Of a DNA stretch of 10,032 nt, positions 1-7,160 are shown piece by piece (the first letter of the stretch is position 1; every line of letters begins with the position of its first letter). The stretch comes from CAVQEK01 sp964596645 (lineage in GTDB: Bacteria > Bacteroidota > Bacteroidia > Cytophagales > Cyclobacteriaceae). The position numbers and the translations under genes were made by a program. The stretch spans positions 1 through 10,032 of the forward strand of contig CAZQVB010000070.1 in NCBI GenBank assembly GCA_964596645.1. Reading direction: 5' to 3'. Under the pieces are notes generated by a model. That model searched no databases. It had not been told where the DNA came from and saw only the letters and a program-made list of their open reading frames with translations.

Positions 1-858
1 ATAGAACAAGACATACGGCAGGCACTGAAAAATAAACCCAAATCTACACCTTTGGCCAGAGCCATAGCCTCCACCGACAAGGTGTCCCTCCCTGAAAAAG
101 GTAGTGGTGCGGGTGGAAAAGTGCTCGCTGCCGACGTGAAACAAATGCCGTCAATAACCTTGGCGGATGATTTTGAAGACAAGAAGATTTCTAATATCCG
201 CAAGCTCATAGCGCAAAATATGTATGAGTCGCTGGCCAATACGGCCCAGCTTACCTTGCATACCAGTGCCGATGCGCGCGCTATGCTCGCCCATCGTAAG
301 CAGCTGAAAGCGAAGCAGAAAGAAGGGTATGGCTACAATATTACGATCAATGATATGGTGAGCTATGCTGCCGTGCGTGCTTTATTACAACATCCGGACC
401 TCAACGCCCACTTCATGGGCGACAGCATGCGGCGATTTAGCAATGTGCACCTGGGGTTTGCTGTAGACACACCCCGTGGGCTGATGGTGCCCACCGTCAA
501 AAATGCCAACCGCCTTACCATCGAAGGGCTTTCGGCTACCGTAAAGGAACTGGCCACGGCCTGTCAGTCGGGAAGCATAGATCCGGAGCTGATGAAGGGG
601 GCTACGTTCACACTCACCAACCTGGGCGCCTATGGCATCGAAATGTTTACGCCCGTTCTCAATCCGCCTCAAACGGGCATATTGGGCATCAACACCATTG
701 CTCCGCAACCGGCCGATCTGGGCGATGGAGTATTTGGCTTTGTACCGCGAATAGGCTTATCCCTCACCTTCGATCACCGCGCTGTAGACGGAGCCCCGGC
801 AGCGGCATTTTTGCAGACGTTGACCAAGGAAATTGAAGAACTTTCACTGAGCATTTAA
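1..858 (+). CDS. Dihydrolipoyl acyltransferase (E2) of a 2-oxoacid dehydrogenase complex, 5'-truncated by window
   Basis: This is the C-terminal part of an E2 subunit, which passes an acyl group from lipoyl-lysine to CoA in the cytoplasmic complex. The frame is open from base 1, so the true start and the lipoyl domain lie upstream. The TTG at 52 is internal, because the peripheral E1/E3-binding domain already begins before it (TPLARAIA, visible residues 16-23, then GSGAGGKVLAADV). The catalytic domain follows from about residue 60 to residue 285. It has the NLGAYGIEMFTPVLNPPQ segment typical of E2 and the active-site motif DHRAVDG, with the His codon at 775-777 and the Asp codon at 787-789. 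The E1 gene follows after 20 bases, which supports one transcript. The acyl substrate (pyruvate, branched-chain oxoacid or acetoin-derived) cannot be decided from what is visible. The family call is firm. Confidence 0.95.
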   Translation: MEQDIRQALKNKPKSTPLARAIASTDKVSLPEKGSGAGGKVLAADVKQMPSITLADDFEDKKISNIRKLIAQNMYESLANTAQLTLHTSADARAMLAHRKQLKAKQKEGYGYNITINDMVSYAAVRALLQHPDLNAHFMGDSMRRFSNVHLGFAVDTPRGLMVPTVKNANRLTIEGLSATVKELATACQSGSIDPELMKGATFTLTNLGAYGIEMFTPVLNPPQTGILGINTIAPQPADLGDGVFGFVPRIGLSLTFDHRAVDGAPAAAFLQTLTKEIEELSLSI

Positions 859-878
859 ACATATAATCTATATACACC

Positions 879-3344
879 ATGCCGAAAATAGGATTTATAG
901 ACCCGGCTAAAGAGCGTCAACCGTCAGAAATATCTTTTGATGCCATACCCGTAAATCAATACAACAAGTCTTTGGAAGACGAAAAGATCAACTATTCCAA
1001 AGACGAATTCATACGCATATACCGCGACATGGTCGTGATCCGTGAGTTTGAAAACATGCTCAACCAGATCAAGATCAGCAACGAATACAACGGTATAGCC
1101 TACAACCACCCTGGTCCGGCGCACCTTTCCATAGGTCAGGAAGCTTCGGCTGTGGGCATGGCTTTTTTGCTCAATGAGCAGGACTATATTTTGGGTTCGC
1201 ACCGCAGCCATGGAGAAATACTGGCCAAAGGTCTTTCGGCCATAGAGAAGTGGGACGACGACCAGTTGATGAACGTGATGAAAGGCTACTGGGATGGTGC
1301 CGTGCTGAAGCCCGTAGAGAAAGAACACAAAGGCAACGTGCGCGATCTGGCGATCGACTTTTTGCTGTATGGCACATTGGCCGAAATTTTTGCTAAAGAA
1401 AACGGCTTTAACAGAGGGCTCGGCGGATCTATGCACGCCTTTTTTACACCATTTGGTGTATATCCCAACAATGCCATAGTGGGCGGCTCCGGAGACATAG
1501 CCGTAGGAGCAGCCTTATATAAGAAGGTGAACAAAAAACCGGGCATAGTAATCGCCAACATAGGCGATGCTTCCATGGGTTGCGGACCGGTGTGGGAGGG
1601 CATGTGCTTTGCCAGCATGGATCAGTTTCGCCTGCTGTGGGAAGGGGAATTCAAAGGCGGATTGCCGCTGATATTCAATTTTGTGAATAACCAATACGGT
1701 ATGGGCGGCCAAACGCGAGGCGAAACGATGGGCTACGATATGCTCGCCAGAGTGGGTGCAGCATTTGCGCCATACCAGATGCATGCCGAGCGCATAGACG
1801 GCTACAATCCGCTGGCCGTGATCGATGCCTATCGCCGCAAGATGGCCGTGCTAAAAGAAAATAAAGGGCCGGTACTACTCGATACGCTCACCTATCGCTT
1901 CAGCGGGCACTCACCCTCCGATGCCAGCAGCTACCGCACCAAAGAAGAAATAGAAGCCTGGCAAAATGTAGACAGCATAATTGACTACGGCAAATCGCTG
2001 GTGCAGTCGGGCATATGCACCGAAGCCGAGCTGGAAGATATTCAACAAGGCGTAGTAGGCCGAATTGAGAAAGCCCTGAAGCTGGCCGGCGACGATGAGA
2101 TATCACCCAGGATGAACCTGGACAGCGACCCCGACATTATAGGCCGCTATATGTTCTCCAATGATTCGGTAGACAAACTCGACGACCGGGAACCGGAAGT
2201 GCTCATGCCTTTGGCAGAAAACCCCAGGGTGCAGCAAATTGCCAAAAAAGAGCGCTTTGGATTGAAAGATGGCAAACCCGTATCGAAGATAAAGGCCTAT
2301 CAACTGCGCGACGGCTTATTTGAGGCCATTGCCGACCGGTTTTACAAAGACCCCACTACCGTGGCCTTTGGGGAAGAAAACCGCGATTGGGGTGGTGCCT
2401 TCGCCGTATATCGCGGACTCACCGAAGCCTTGCCTTACCACCGCCTGTTTAACTCGCCCATTTCCGAAGGAGCCATAGTGGGTGTGGCGGTAGGCTACGG
2501 CATGTGTGGCGGCAGGGCCATTCCGGAGATTATGTATTGCGACTTCCTGGGCCGCTGTGGCGACGAGGTCTTCAACCAGATGGCCAAGTGGCAGGCCATG
2601 AGTGGCGGGCTTATTCGCATGCCGGTAGTGCTGCGCGTGTCGGTAGGCTCCAAGTACGGTGCACAGCATTCGCAAGATTGGTCATCGCTGGTGGCCCATA
2701 TTCCCGGCCTTAAGGTGATCTTCCCCACTACACCATACGATGCCAAAGGCTTGCTCAACTCCGCGCTGCAAGGTACCGACCCTGTGGTGGTGTTCGAAAG
2801 CCAGCGTATATACGATATTGCCGAGCTCTTTCATGAAGACGGCGTGCCGGAGGAGTATTATGAAATACCACTCGGTGAGCCCGACATAAAACGAAAAGGT
2901 GAAGATGTCACCATTCTCACGATCGGTTCCACGCTGTACACCGCACTGGAGGCAGCCGACGTGTTGCAGGAAAAATATGGGCTGACAGCCGAGGTGATCG
3001 ATGCACGCAGCATTGTGCCCTTCAACTACGAACCTGTGATAGAGTCTGTGAAGAAAACAGGCAGGATAGTGCTGGCCAGCGACGCCTGCGAGCGTGGCTC
3101 TGTGCTCAACGAAATGGCACAATCGGTTACGGAAATGGCCTTCAACTATCTCGATGCCCCGCCGGTAGTGGTCGGCTCGCGCAACTGGATAACGCCGGCA
3201 TACGAGCTGGAAAAATATTTCTTTCCGCAAAAAGAGTGGATACTAGATGCGATAAACGAAAAAATATTGCCGCTGAAAGGTCACACTCCCGTGCAAAACT
3301 ACACCACAAAGGAGCAATTGAGACTGGCGAAGAAAGGCATATAG
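879..3344 (+). CDS. Fused alpha/beta E1 component of a thiamine-diphosphate 2-oxoacid dehydrogenase
   Basis: An 821-residue protein that would decarboxylate a 2-oxoacid (or cleave acetoin) and acylate the lipoyl group of the E2 encoded just upstream. The alpha half covers roughly residues 40-400: HRSHGEILAKG at 108-118, RGLGGSMH at 179-186, and the ThDP-binding segment from GDAS (229-232) to NNQYG (270-274). The beta half covers roughly 470-821: GEENRDWGGAF at 498-508, SEGAIVGVAVGYG at 529-541, and the likely catalytic His in YGAQHSQDW (H597). The alpha part has about 40 extra residues between LAKG and GGSMH, and the GD-to-NN spacing is about 12 longer than the usual roughly 30. Fused alpha-beta E1 chains are common in Bacteroidota. 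The ATG at 879 follows an A/T-rich leader 20 bases after the E2 stop. No E3 is visible. The specific substrate is unknown. Confidence 0.93.
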   Translation: MPKIGFIDPAKERQPSEISFDAIPVNQYNKSLEDEKINYSKDEFIRIYRDMVVIREFENMLNQIKISNEYNGIAYNHPGPAHLSIGQEASAVGMAFLLNEQDYILGSHRSHGEILAKGLSAIEKWDDDQLMNVMKGYWDGAVLKPVEKEHKGNVRDLAIDFLLYGTLAEIFAKENGFNRGLGGSMHAFFTPFGVYPNNAIVGGSGDIAVGAALYKKVNKKPGIVIANIGDASMGCGPVWEGMCFASMDQFRLLWEGEFKGGLPLIFNFVNNQYGMGGQTRGETMGYDMLARVGAAFAPYQMHAERIDGYNPLAVIDAYRRKMAVLKENKGPVLLDTLTYRFSGHSPSDASSYRTKEEIEAWQNVDSIIDYGKSLVQSGICTEAELEDIQQGVVGRIEKALKLAGDDEISPRMNLDSDPDIIGRYMFSNDSVDKLDDREPEVLMPLAENPRVQQIAKKERFGLKDGKPVSKIKAYQLRDGLFEAIADRFYKDPTTVAFGEENRDWGGAFAVYRGLTEALPYHRLFNSPISEGAIVGVAVGYGMCGGRAIPEIMYCDFLGRCGDEVFNQMAKWQAMSGGLIRMPVVLRVSVGSKYGAQHSQDWSSLVAHIPGLKVIFPTTPYDAKGLLNSALQGTDPVVVFESQRIYDIAELFHEDGVPEEYYEIPLGEPDIKRKGEDVTILTIGSTLYTALEAADVLQEKYGLTAEVIDARSIVPFNYEPVIESVKKTGRIVLASDACERGSVLNEMAQSVTEMAFNYLDAPPVVVGSRNWITPAYELEKYFFPQKEWILDAINEKILPLKGHTPVQNYTTKEQLRLAKKGI

Positions 3345-3420
3345 CCACCTCTGGTATGGCCGCTGGCCACCTGCTCAATATTTGGTGACCAACGGCCACA
3401 GGCCAAACACAAACTACGAT

Positions 3421-4647
3421 ATGCAGAACTTCCTTAAATCATTTCCACCCAAAGACGAATTGCTGAGCCAGTATGCCGGGCAACATGTGTTCGATATCAA
3501 CGGCCACATACATACCCCGTACTCATTCAGTGCCTTCGACAGCATCCCCCAGATCTTCGATCTGGCCAGGCAGCAGGGCATTGGTGCCCTGGGTATCAAC
3601 GACTTTATAGTGACCGACGGACATGCGGCATTTCATGAGCATGCAGTAAAGGCCGGGGTTTTTCCGCTGTTCAACATTGAGTTTATGGGTCTGCTGCTGC
3701 AGGAGCAGGAAAACGGCATGCGTGTGAACGATCCCAGTAATCCCGGGCGCACATATTTTAGTGGCAAGGGCCTCGACTTCCCTTCCCGTACCAGCCTGCA
3801 GACGGAGCGCCAACTGCGGGATGTAAAAGAGGAGAGCAACCGCCAAACCAGGGAAATGGTAGAAAAAACGGCCGCGCTGCTGAAGGAAAAAGGGGCACCC
3901 TTCACACTCACCTTCGAGGAGGTGAAAAGCGAACTGGCGGAAGACCTGGTGCGCGAGCGGCACATCGCCAAGGCCCTGCGCCAAAAAATTTATGCGCATT
4001 TCTCTGATGATGCAGCCCGGGCCGGTTTTCTGCAGCAGTTGTACGACGGAAAGCCTGTTGCCGCGGATTTAAAGCAGTTTTCTGATACGGAGAACGAAAT
4101 CCGAAGCCGTCTGCTCAAGAAGGGTGGGGCAGCATTTGTGGAAGAAAACCCGAATGCCTTCCTGGCTGTATCACAGATCATAGAGATCATACTTTCGCTC
4201 GGCGGCATTCCCTGCTATCCTGTGCTGCTCGATGATGCCAACGGGGCCAAGACTGAATTCGAGCAAAACTACGAGGCGCTGCACAATCGCCTTCAAGAAC
4301 TGGGCGTGCCCAGCATAGAGCTGATACCCGGAAGAAACGATGCCCAGGTATTGATGGATTTTGTGCAGTTTTTCTCTGATCGCAACTACGTGATCACCTT
4401 TGGAACAGAGCACAACACGCCCGATATGATACCACTGCTGGTAGATACCCGCGACAGAAAGCCGCTCAACGACCGGCTGAAGGAGATCAACTACCAGGGC
4501 ACCTGCGTACTGGCTGCGCATCAGTACCTGCGCGCCCAGGGTGCAGATGGGTACATGGACGAAAACGGAAGAGCCAAAACATCGGAGCTGGCGGACTTTC
4601 ATCAATTAGGCCAGGCCGTATTGAGTTGGTTTAGAAGGAGGGATTGA
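3421..4647 (+). CDS. PHP-domain putative metal-dependent hydrolase
   Basis: A 408-residue protein of the PHP (polymerase and histidinol phosphatase) superfamily, whose members often hydrolyse phosphoesters at a multi-metal site. Candidate metal ligands occur in the family's order: the HxH pair in NGHIHTPYSFSAF (H29, H31), D61 and H68 in GINDFIVTDGH, E87 in NIEFMG, H181 in RERHIAKAL, and H331 in FGTEHNTPDM. Residues about 90-250 are a long, charged, mostly helical-looking insertion that splits the PHP fold. No signal peptide or membrane segment is seen, so it should be cytoplasmic. A TTG at 3382 would add 13 residues, but the ATG at 3421 is preferred because it follows an A-rich leader and leaves a plausible 76-base gap after E1. 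I cannot name its substrate. Its place between oxoacid dehydrogenase and sugar-phosphate genes makes a phosphorylated metabolite a guess only. Confidence 0.85.
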   Translation: MQNFLKSFPPKDELLSQYAGQHVFDINGHIHTPYSFSAFDSIPQIFDLARQQGIGALGINDFIVTDGHAAFHEHAVKAGVFPLFNIEFMGLLLQEQENGMRVNDPSNPGRTYFSGKGLDFPSRTSLQTERQLRDVKEESNRQTREMVEKTAALLKEKGAPFTLTFEEVKSELAEDLVRERHIAKALRQKIYAHFSDDAARAGFLQQLYDGKPVAADLKQFSDTENEIRSRLLKKGGAAFVEENPNAFLAVSQIIEIILSLGGIPCYPVLLDDANGAKTEFEQNYEALHNRLQELGVPSIELIPGRNDAQVLMDFVQFFSDRNYVITFGTEHNTPDMIPLLVDTRDRKPLNDRLKEINYQGTCVLAAHQYLRAQGADGYMDENGRAKTSELADFHQLGQAVLSWFRRRD

Positions 4648-4660
4648 TGAAAAATCACAA

Positions 4661-4956
4661 TCCAGGTCGAACGATAGTCAGACCGGCAAATACCAATAAT
4701 CCAGGTCGGACGATAGTCAGACCGGCAACAAGAAAGAGTCCAGGTCAGACGATAGTCAGACCGGCAAATGCCAACAGTCCAGGGCATCCGATAGTCGGAG
4801 TGGCAAACGAATAATCCAGTTCAGACGATAGTCAGACCGGCAACAGTAAACAGTCCAGGGCATACGATAGTCGGAGTGGCAAACGAATAATCCAGGTCGG
4901 ACGATAGTCAAACCGGCAACAGTAAACAGTCCAGGTCAGACGATAGTCATACCGGC
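4661..4956 (+). repeat. Array of eight 37-39 bp tandem hairpin units
   Basis: Units begin at 4661, 4700, 4739, 4778, 4815, 4854, 4891 and 4930. Six are type A (period 39) and two, at 4778 and 4854, are type B (37 long). The last unit is complete only to about 4956. Each has a conserved part of about 29 bases starting TCCAG and ending CCGGCAA or GTGGCAA, plus a variable tail of 8-10 bases. In type A the core can fold as GGTC-G-GAC-GATA-GTC-A-GACC, which gives seven Watson-Crick pairs around one purine mismatch and a GATA loop. The array fills most of the 393-base gap between the PHP and aldolase genes. The A/T-rich stretch at about 4968-4981 may belong to a promoter for the downstream gene, but I see no clear TTTG/TAnnTTTG pair. 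The 37-base units break any reading frame, so the array is probably non-coding. Confidence 0.95.
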
Positions 4957-5040
4957 TACGGCCCAGAGATATTAAAAATTAGTCAGCAGATTCCCCGGCA
5001 AAACATACCGGCCATCTGTTTCGCATACCAAATCATTGAA

Positions 5041-7005
5041 ATGGAAGAAGGATTAAAAAACATCATCGAAATCTCCCGCGCTATGGGCAGCGACAAATGG
5101 ATGACCATAGCAGGTGGTGGCAATACCTCTGTAAAAGATGATGATGTGATGTATGTGAAAGCCAGTGGATATGCCCTGGGATCCATCAATGAAAGCGGCT
5201 TTGTGGCCCTGGACAGGCAAATGCTGCGCAGACTGTCTGCCGCCCGATATAGCGACAGGCCACAAGAGCGCGAGCAGCAGGTAAAGTCAGACCTGCTGAA
5301 AGCGAGGCTTTACCCTGAGCTCAACCAGCGGCCTTCTGTTGAAGCTTCTGTGCACGATGCCATTCCATACCCATATGTAGTGCACATGCACCCCACCATT
5401 GTCAATGGGCTGATGTGCAGCCGCAATGCCGGGCAGGTCGTTCAAGAGCTATTTGGCAGCGATGTGGTCTTTCTGCCCTACATCACCCCCGGCTATATTT
5501 TGTACAAAGAGGTGGAGCGTAGAAATGCAGCCTTTAAAGAACAAAACGGCTACTTTCCTAAAGTCTATTTTTTAGAAAATCACGGCATTTTCGTGGGTGG
5601 AGAGTCAGTGCGGGAGATTGAAGCCATTTATTCCGACGTGCTTCAGAAAATACAAAACAAAGCGGCTAAGCCTGTTCCGGAAGAACTTGTGGAGGTGGGC
5701 GAACAGGTGCTGCACATTCTGCCTGCCATACGTGCCGCCCTGTCCACACAAGCGCTGAAAGTGGCACGAATAAGAAATAATGCCCTGATCCGGCACTTTA
5801 CCCAGCCTGAGCACTATCCTCATGTCGCCCGGCCATTTACGCCCGACGGCATCGTGTATTGCAATCCGCAGCCACTGTATGTGCAGGGCGGCGGAAATAC
5901 AGAAAGCACGCTGAAGCTATTCACTGAGCAACTGCTGGAGTATAAAAAGCAGCACGGCTACGACCCAAAAATTATCCTGCTGGAAGGACTGGGAATGGTG
6001 GCGGTAGAAAACAGCACCAAAGCGGTAGAGGTAGCATTGGACATCTTTGAAGATGTGATGAAAATAGCCTGGCTGGCCGATGCGCTTGGTGGTGTGCAGC
6101 ATATGAGCCAAGAGGATGTTGATTTTATAGAATCGTGGGAGGTAGAAGCCTATCGCAAGGGATTGTTGGCAAAAACCAGCAGCAGGCAATGTGTGAATAA
6201 AATTGCCATAGTAACCGGGGGTAGTCAGGGATTTGGCAAAGGCATAGCCGAAGGGCTTTTGGGCGAAGGTGCCCAGGTGGTGATAGCCGACGTGAATGCT
6301 GAGGTAGGAGAGGAGACCGGGCGGACTTTAGCGAACCAATATGGCGACAACGTACTTTTTGTGCCTACCAACGTAACGGTAGCCTCCGACCTGGAAAAGC
6401 TGATGCTGGAAACCGTCAAGCGTTTCGGAGGGCTCGACCTGTTGGTGAGCAATGCCGGCGTGTTGCGCGCTGGGGCGCTCACCGAATTGCAGGAGGCCGA
6501 CTTCGACATAGTGACGCAGGTAAACTACAAAGGATACTACCTCTGCGCCAAATACAGCAGCATGGTCATGAAGCTTCAGCACCAGTACAACGACGAGCTC
6601 TATATGGATATCGTGCAGGTGAACAGCAAGTCGGGGCTGGAAGGCAGCAATAAGAACTTTGCCTATGCCGGAGGCAAATTCGGCGGCATCGGCCTCACTC
6701 AGTCGTTTGCCCTGGAGCTTGTTGGCCATCATATCAAAGTAAATGCGGTATGTCCGGGCAATTTCTTTGAAGGTCCTTTGTGGTCCGATCCTGAGCGTGG
6801 ACTGTTCATGCAATATCTCCAGGCCAGGAAAGTGCCGGGTGCGGCATGTGTAGAAGATGTAAAGAAATTTTACGAAAGCAAAGTGCCCATGGGCCGCGGC
6901 TGCCGGCCATCCGACGTGGTGAAGGCCATAGTGTACATCATACATCAACACTACGAAACCGGGCAGGCAGTACCGGTGGCCGGTGGACAGGTGATGCTGA
7001 ATTAG
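5041..7005 (+). CDS. Bifunctional class II ketose-phosphate aldolase / SrlD-like short-chain dehydrogenase
   Basis: A 654-residue cytoplasmic fusion. Residues about 1-370 form a class II aldolase/adducin-type region like the N-terminal part of RhaE(W): GGGNTS at 25-30, KASG at 40-43, a likely catalytic Glu in PSVEAS (E101), and likely zinc ligands H115 and H117 (VHMHP) plus H181 (ENHG). Such enzymes split a ketose 1-phosphate into dihydroxyacetone phosphate and an aldehyde. Residues about 385-654 are an NAD(P)-dependent SDR: TGGSQGFG at 392-399, D417 after the second strand, NAG at 471-473, and catalytic S529, Y542 and K546. Stretches such as QVNSKSG, KFGGIGLTQS and the C-terminal GGQVML match my memory of sorbitol-6-phosphate 2-dehydrogenase (SrlD/SorD) better than the lactaldehyde dehydrogenase domain of RhaEW. 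The ATG at 5041 follows an A/T-rich leader. The SorE-like and kinase genes downstream support a sugar-phosphate role. The exact substrate is open. Confidence 0.9.
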   Translation: MEEGLKNIIEISRAMGSDKWMTIAGGGNTSVKDDDVMYVKASGYALGSINESGFVALDRQMLRRLSAARYSDRPQEREQQVKSDLLKARLYPELNQRPSVEASVHDAIPYPYVVHMHPTIVNGLMCSRNAGQVVQELFGSDVVFLPYITPGYILYKEVERRNAAFKEQNGYFPKVYFLENHGIFVGGESVREIEAIYSDVLQKIQNKAAKPVPEELVEVGEQVLHILPAIRAALSTQALKVARIRNNALIRHFTQPEHYPHVARPFTPDGIVYCNPQPLYVQGGGNTESTLKLFTEQLLEYKKQHGYDPKIILLEGLGMVAVENSTKAVEVALDIFEDVMKIAWLADALGGVQHMSQEDVDFIESWEVEAYRKGLLAKTSSRQCVNKIAIVTGGSQGFGKGIAEGLLGEGAQVVIADVNAEVGEETGRTLANQYGDNVLFVPTNVTVASDLEKLMLETVKRFGGLDLLVSNAGVLRAGALTELQEADFDIVTQVNYKGYYLCAKYSSMVMKLQHQYNDELYMDIVQVNSKSGLEGSNKNFAYAGGKFGGIGLTQSFALELVGHHIKVNAVCPGNFFEGPLWSDPERGLFMQYLQARKVPGAACVEDVKKFYESKVPMGRGCRPSDVVKAIVYIIHQHYETGQAVPVAGGQVMLN

Positions 7006-7067
7006 TGAAGAGTGAATGGTGAAGAGTGAATGGTGAAGTGAGAAGAGTGATTGGTGAAGAGTGAATG
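7005..7067. repeat. Nine-copy heptanucleotide tandem repeat
   Basis: Nine consecutive 7-mers run without a break in register: GTGAAGA, GTGAATG, GTGAAGA, GTGAATG, GTGAAGT, GAGAAGA, GTGATTG, GTGAAGA, GTGAATG. Two forms, GTGAAGA and GTGAATG, mostly alternate, giving a 14-base higher period. The first G of the array is the last base of the aldolase/SDR stop codon (TAG, 7003-7005), so the repeat abuts the gene. A partial continuation (TGAATGG) follows. Heptamer arrays of this kind recall the STRR repeats known from cyanobacteria. No coding role is apparent. Confidence 0.93.
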
Positions 7068-7118
7068 TGAATGGAGATAGGGGAGGGGTTGATTTTTGAC
7101 AATAAATTTCGTTGATAT

Positions 7119-7133
7119 CGGACGGGTCGTCTG
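7119..7133. promoter_or_regulatory. Short dyad 27 bases upstream of the SorE-like gene (possible operator or leader hairpin)
   Basis: CGGACG-GGT-CGTCTG forms a six-pair dyad (five Watson-Crick pairs and one G-T) with a three-base centre. It lies in the 93-base non-repeat spacer (7068-7160) before the dehydrogenase start. The T/A-rich stretch at 7092-7109 lies just upstream and contains TAAATTTC, close to the Bacteroidota -7 element TAnnTTTG, but no correctly spaced -33 TTTG is seen. A dyad this short can occur by chance. Confidence 0.25.
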
Positions 7134-7160
7134 AGATCACATATAACATAAACTGAAGCA

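Noticed and set aside
924..1436. Long minus-strand frame within E1
   Set aside because: It is opposite a fully supported E1 coding region and shows no recognisable domain. The same applies to the other long antisense frames, such as 2682-3230, 6328-7161 and 9042-9587.
3382..3420. TTG start extending the PHP protein by 13 residues
   Set aside because: The added residues are not conserved-looking, and the ATG at 3421 follows an A-rich leader as at the other genes here.
3345..3420. GGCC-rich inverted motifs between E1 and PHP genes as a terminator
   Set aside because: The matches (TGGCC/GGCCA) are short and palindromic by nature, and no T-run follows.
4602..4787. Minus-strand frame with a periodic CRSDYR motif
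   Set aside because: It is a by-product of the 39-base repeat period read in reverse. It overlaps the PHP gene end and ends with the phase change in the array.
4661..4956. CRISPR array
   Set aside because: The units differ from one another at many positions, the variable tails are only 8-10 bases and several are reused, and no cas gene is present.
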